Assembly: GCF_011612585.1 (NCBI RefSeq)
Contig: NZ_CP050133.1
Location: 1,116,001 to 1,180,000, forward strand
Origin: Streptococcus cristatus ATCC 51100
GTDB taxonomy: Bacteria > Bacillota > Bacilli > Lactobacillales > Streptococcaceae
Direction of reading: 5' to 3'
DNA length: 64,000 nt
Shown: piece by piece, positions 63,026 through 64,000 of the stretch
Numbering within the stretch: position 1 is the first letter of the stretch
Layout: the number at the start of each line of letters is the position of its first letter
Translations under genes and position numbers: made by a program
Notes under the pieces: model-generated
Told to the model about the DNA's origin: nothing
Database searches by the model: none
What the model saw: only the letters and a program-made list of their open reading frames with translations

Positions 63026-63619
63026 TTACAGATCTTCTTTTCTTAATGGTTTGACATCCTTAAGTAATGGATGGTTCTTGTCTGCTTCTGAGACTTCTGC
63101 TGCTTCTAGGTTTTCCCACTGGATGCCTAGAGCTGGGTCTGCATAGTTGACAAAGGCATACTTGGGTTTGAGTTCCAAAGCCCAGTAGTCATTGACCAGA
63201 TAGCTATAAGAAACTGTGTCAGAAAGGACTTGGAAGCCATTGGCTACGCCTCGAGGTACAAAAATTCCCTTGCTGGCATCGATTACTGTCTGGTAAGTAT
63301 TACCAAAGGTCTCACCTTCACGCAGGTCTACCCAAGAACCAAGCACCTTACCGTCATCTGCAACAGAAATGTACTTGTCCCATGGTTCAGCATGAAGACC
63401 ACGCAGGACATTTTTACGAGAAAAGCTGACATTATTTTGCAGTTTTCCTTCTGCAAAGAAGCTTTCAGGAAAGCCTAGCGGCAGCATTTTTTCCTTTTGA
63501 AAATTTTCCTTAAACCAGCCTCGGTTGTCTCCACGAACAGGAATATCAAATTCTAGCATTCCAGGAATTCCGGGAACCTCACGCGCTGCTAATTCCTTAT
63601 CAAAAAATTGTTCTGTCAT
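63026..63619 (-). CDS. rfbC: dTDP-4-dehydrorhamnose 3,5-epimerase
   Basis: A 197-aa RmlC. The ATG at 63617-63619 (MTEQFFDKELAAREVPGIP) lies four bases after the rfbA stop; an earlier TTG in frame is less likely. Family marks: RGDNRGWFKENFQ, LRGLHAEPWDKYI with the catalytic His, and YLVNDYWALELK with the Tyr. Middle gene of rfbACB. Confidence 0.93.
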   Translation of the reverse strand: MTEQFFDKELAAREVPGIPGMLEFDIPVRGDNRGWFKENFQKEKMLPLGFPESFFAEGKLQNNVSFSRKNVLRGLHAEPWDKYISVADDGKVLGSWVDLREGETFGNTYQTVIDASKGIFVPRGVANGFQVLSDTVSYSYLVNDYWALELKPKYAFVNYADPALGIQWENLEAAEVSEADKNHPLLKDVKPLRKEDL

Positions 63620-63623
63620 CTTC

Positions 63624-64000
63624 TTATGCTTCTCCAATCAAACGGAGCAAGTATTGTCCGTATTCATTCTTCTTCAACGGCTGCGCCAATTCGTGCACTT
63701 GCTCTTTAGTGATATAGCCCATACGATAGGCAATTTCTTCCAGATTTGCCACCTGAACGTTCTGCATCCGCTGAACTGTTTCGATATATTGAGCGGCCTC
63801 TAAGAGACTTTCATGGGTACCTGTATCCAACCAGGCAAAACCACGTCCCATGAGCTCAACAGACAAGTCACCACGATCCAAGTAAGCCTTGTTAACATCA
63901 GTGATTTCCAATTCTCCGCGAGGACTTGGCTTGATGTTCTTGGCAATTTCTACAACATCATTATCGTAGAAATACAGTCCTGTAACTGCATAGTTAGATC
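63624..64000 (-). CDS. rfbA: Glucose-1-phosphate thymidylyltransferase, C-terminal part (cut by window edge)
   Basis: The frame continues past the window edge. Visible sequence: [55 protein letters not shown] and the RmlA C-terminus ending YLLRLIGEA. It makes dTDP-glucose, the first step of the rhamnose pathway. The first Met that could be taken as a start (63911) is internal; about 125 of 290 codons are present. Confidence 0.95.
   Translation of the reverse strand, partial: SNYAVTGLYFYDNDVVEIAKNIKPSPRGELEITDVNKAYLDRGDLSVELMGRGFAWLDTGTHESLLEAAQYIETVQRMQNVQVANLEEIAYRMGYITKEQVHELAQPLKKNEYGQYLLRLIGEA

Overview
The window is chromosomal DNA of a low-GC Gram-positive coccus, almost certainly an oral (mitis/sanguinis-type) Streptococcus. 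The basis is gene content and order: an AdcAII plus polyhistidine-triad (Pht) pair behind AdcR-type zinc boxes, cpsY-lspA-rluD, the DUF1149-degV-dapB-cca-ABC-F operon, fruR-fruK-fruA, hemW with an acyl-ACP thioesterase, an rfbA-rfbC-rfbB dTDP-rhamnose cluster, and an LPXTG surface protein. Nearly every gene is read from the minus strand, so the order of transcription runs from high to low coordinates.

Region 1 (1-17.7 kb), downstream of uvrC, is an accessory island. It holds about twenty small genes that look like immunity proteins against polymorphic (probably type VII/LXG) toxins: two PoNi-type DNase immunity genes, a YezG-type gene, at least four SMI1/KNR4 (SUKH) genes, two Imm6-like genes, one Imm22, a DUF6985 and a DUF4274 gene, and several unnamed paralogous families. 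No toxin gene is visible. Many genes are tandem duplicates. Between them lie short open C-terminal tails with no gene body, including a second, divergent copy of the 3' end of uvrC at 9.43 kb. One ordinary gene (a calcineurin-type phosphoesterase, 5.3-6.1 kb) and one two-gene module sit inside the array. The module is a 479-aa HNH nuclease followed, with a 4-base overlap, by a 568-aa AAA/ABC-type ATPase (6.2-9.4 kb). It resembles a Septu-like anti-phage system in reversed gene order and is the strongest candidate here for a poorly described defence system.

Region 2 (17.7-34.9 kb) is mostly core: uvrC, ferrochelatase, an LPXTG/SEC10-PgrA-like adhesin with a palindromic operator, the zinc-regulated adcAII-pht operon, trmD-rimM, a pyrimidine-dimer glycosylase family gene, a GNAT gene, and a KtrA/KtrB potassium channel operon headed by an Imm-5-like gene. 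It ends with three copies of an 85-bp tandem repeat, khpA, rpsP and a HAD phosphatase.

Region 3 (34.9-43 kb) has two decayed gene remnants, a nucleotidyltransferase, an AraC/GyrI regulator, a YkgJ-type cysteine-cluster protein, a lipoprotein, lepA, and the cpsY-lspA-rluD operon.

Region 4 (43-64 kb) carries a TDT transporter, a double-GNAT protein, the cca/dapB/degV operon, the fructose PTS operon, and an intact IS1182-type insertion sequence inserted into a terminator hairpin. It continues with a hemW-thioesterase-HAD-DUF1461-CPBP operon, a cupin, a YpmS-like protein, and rfbACB with a strongly structured spacer between rfbC and rfbB. The rfbA gene and the first gene at the left edge are cut by the window. 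No rRNA, tRNA or CRISPR was found.
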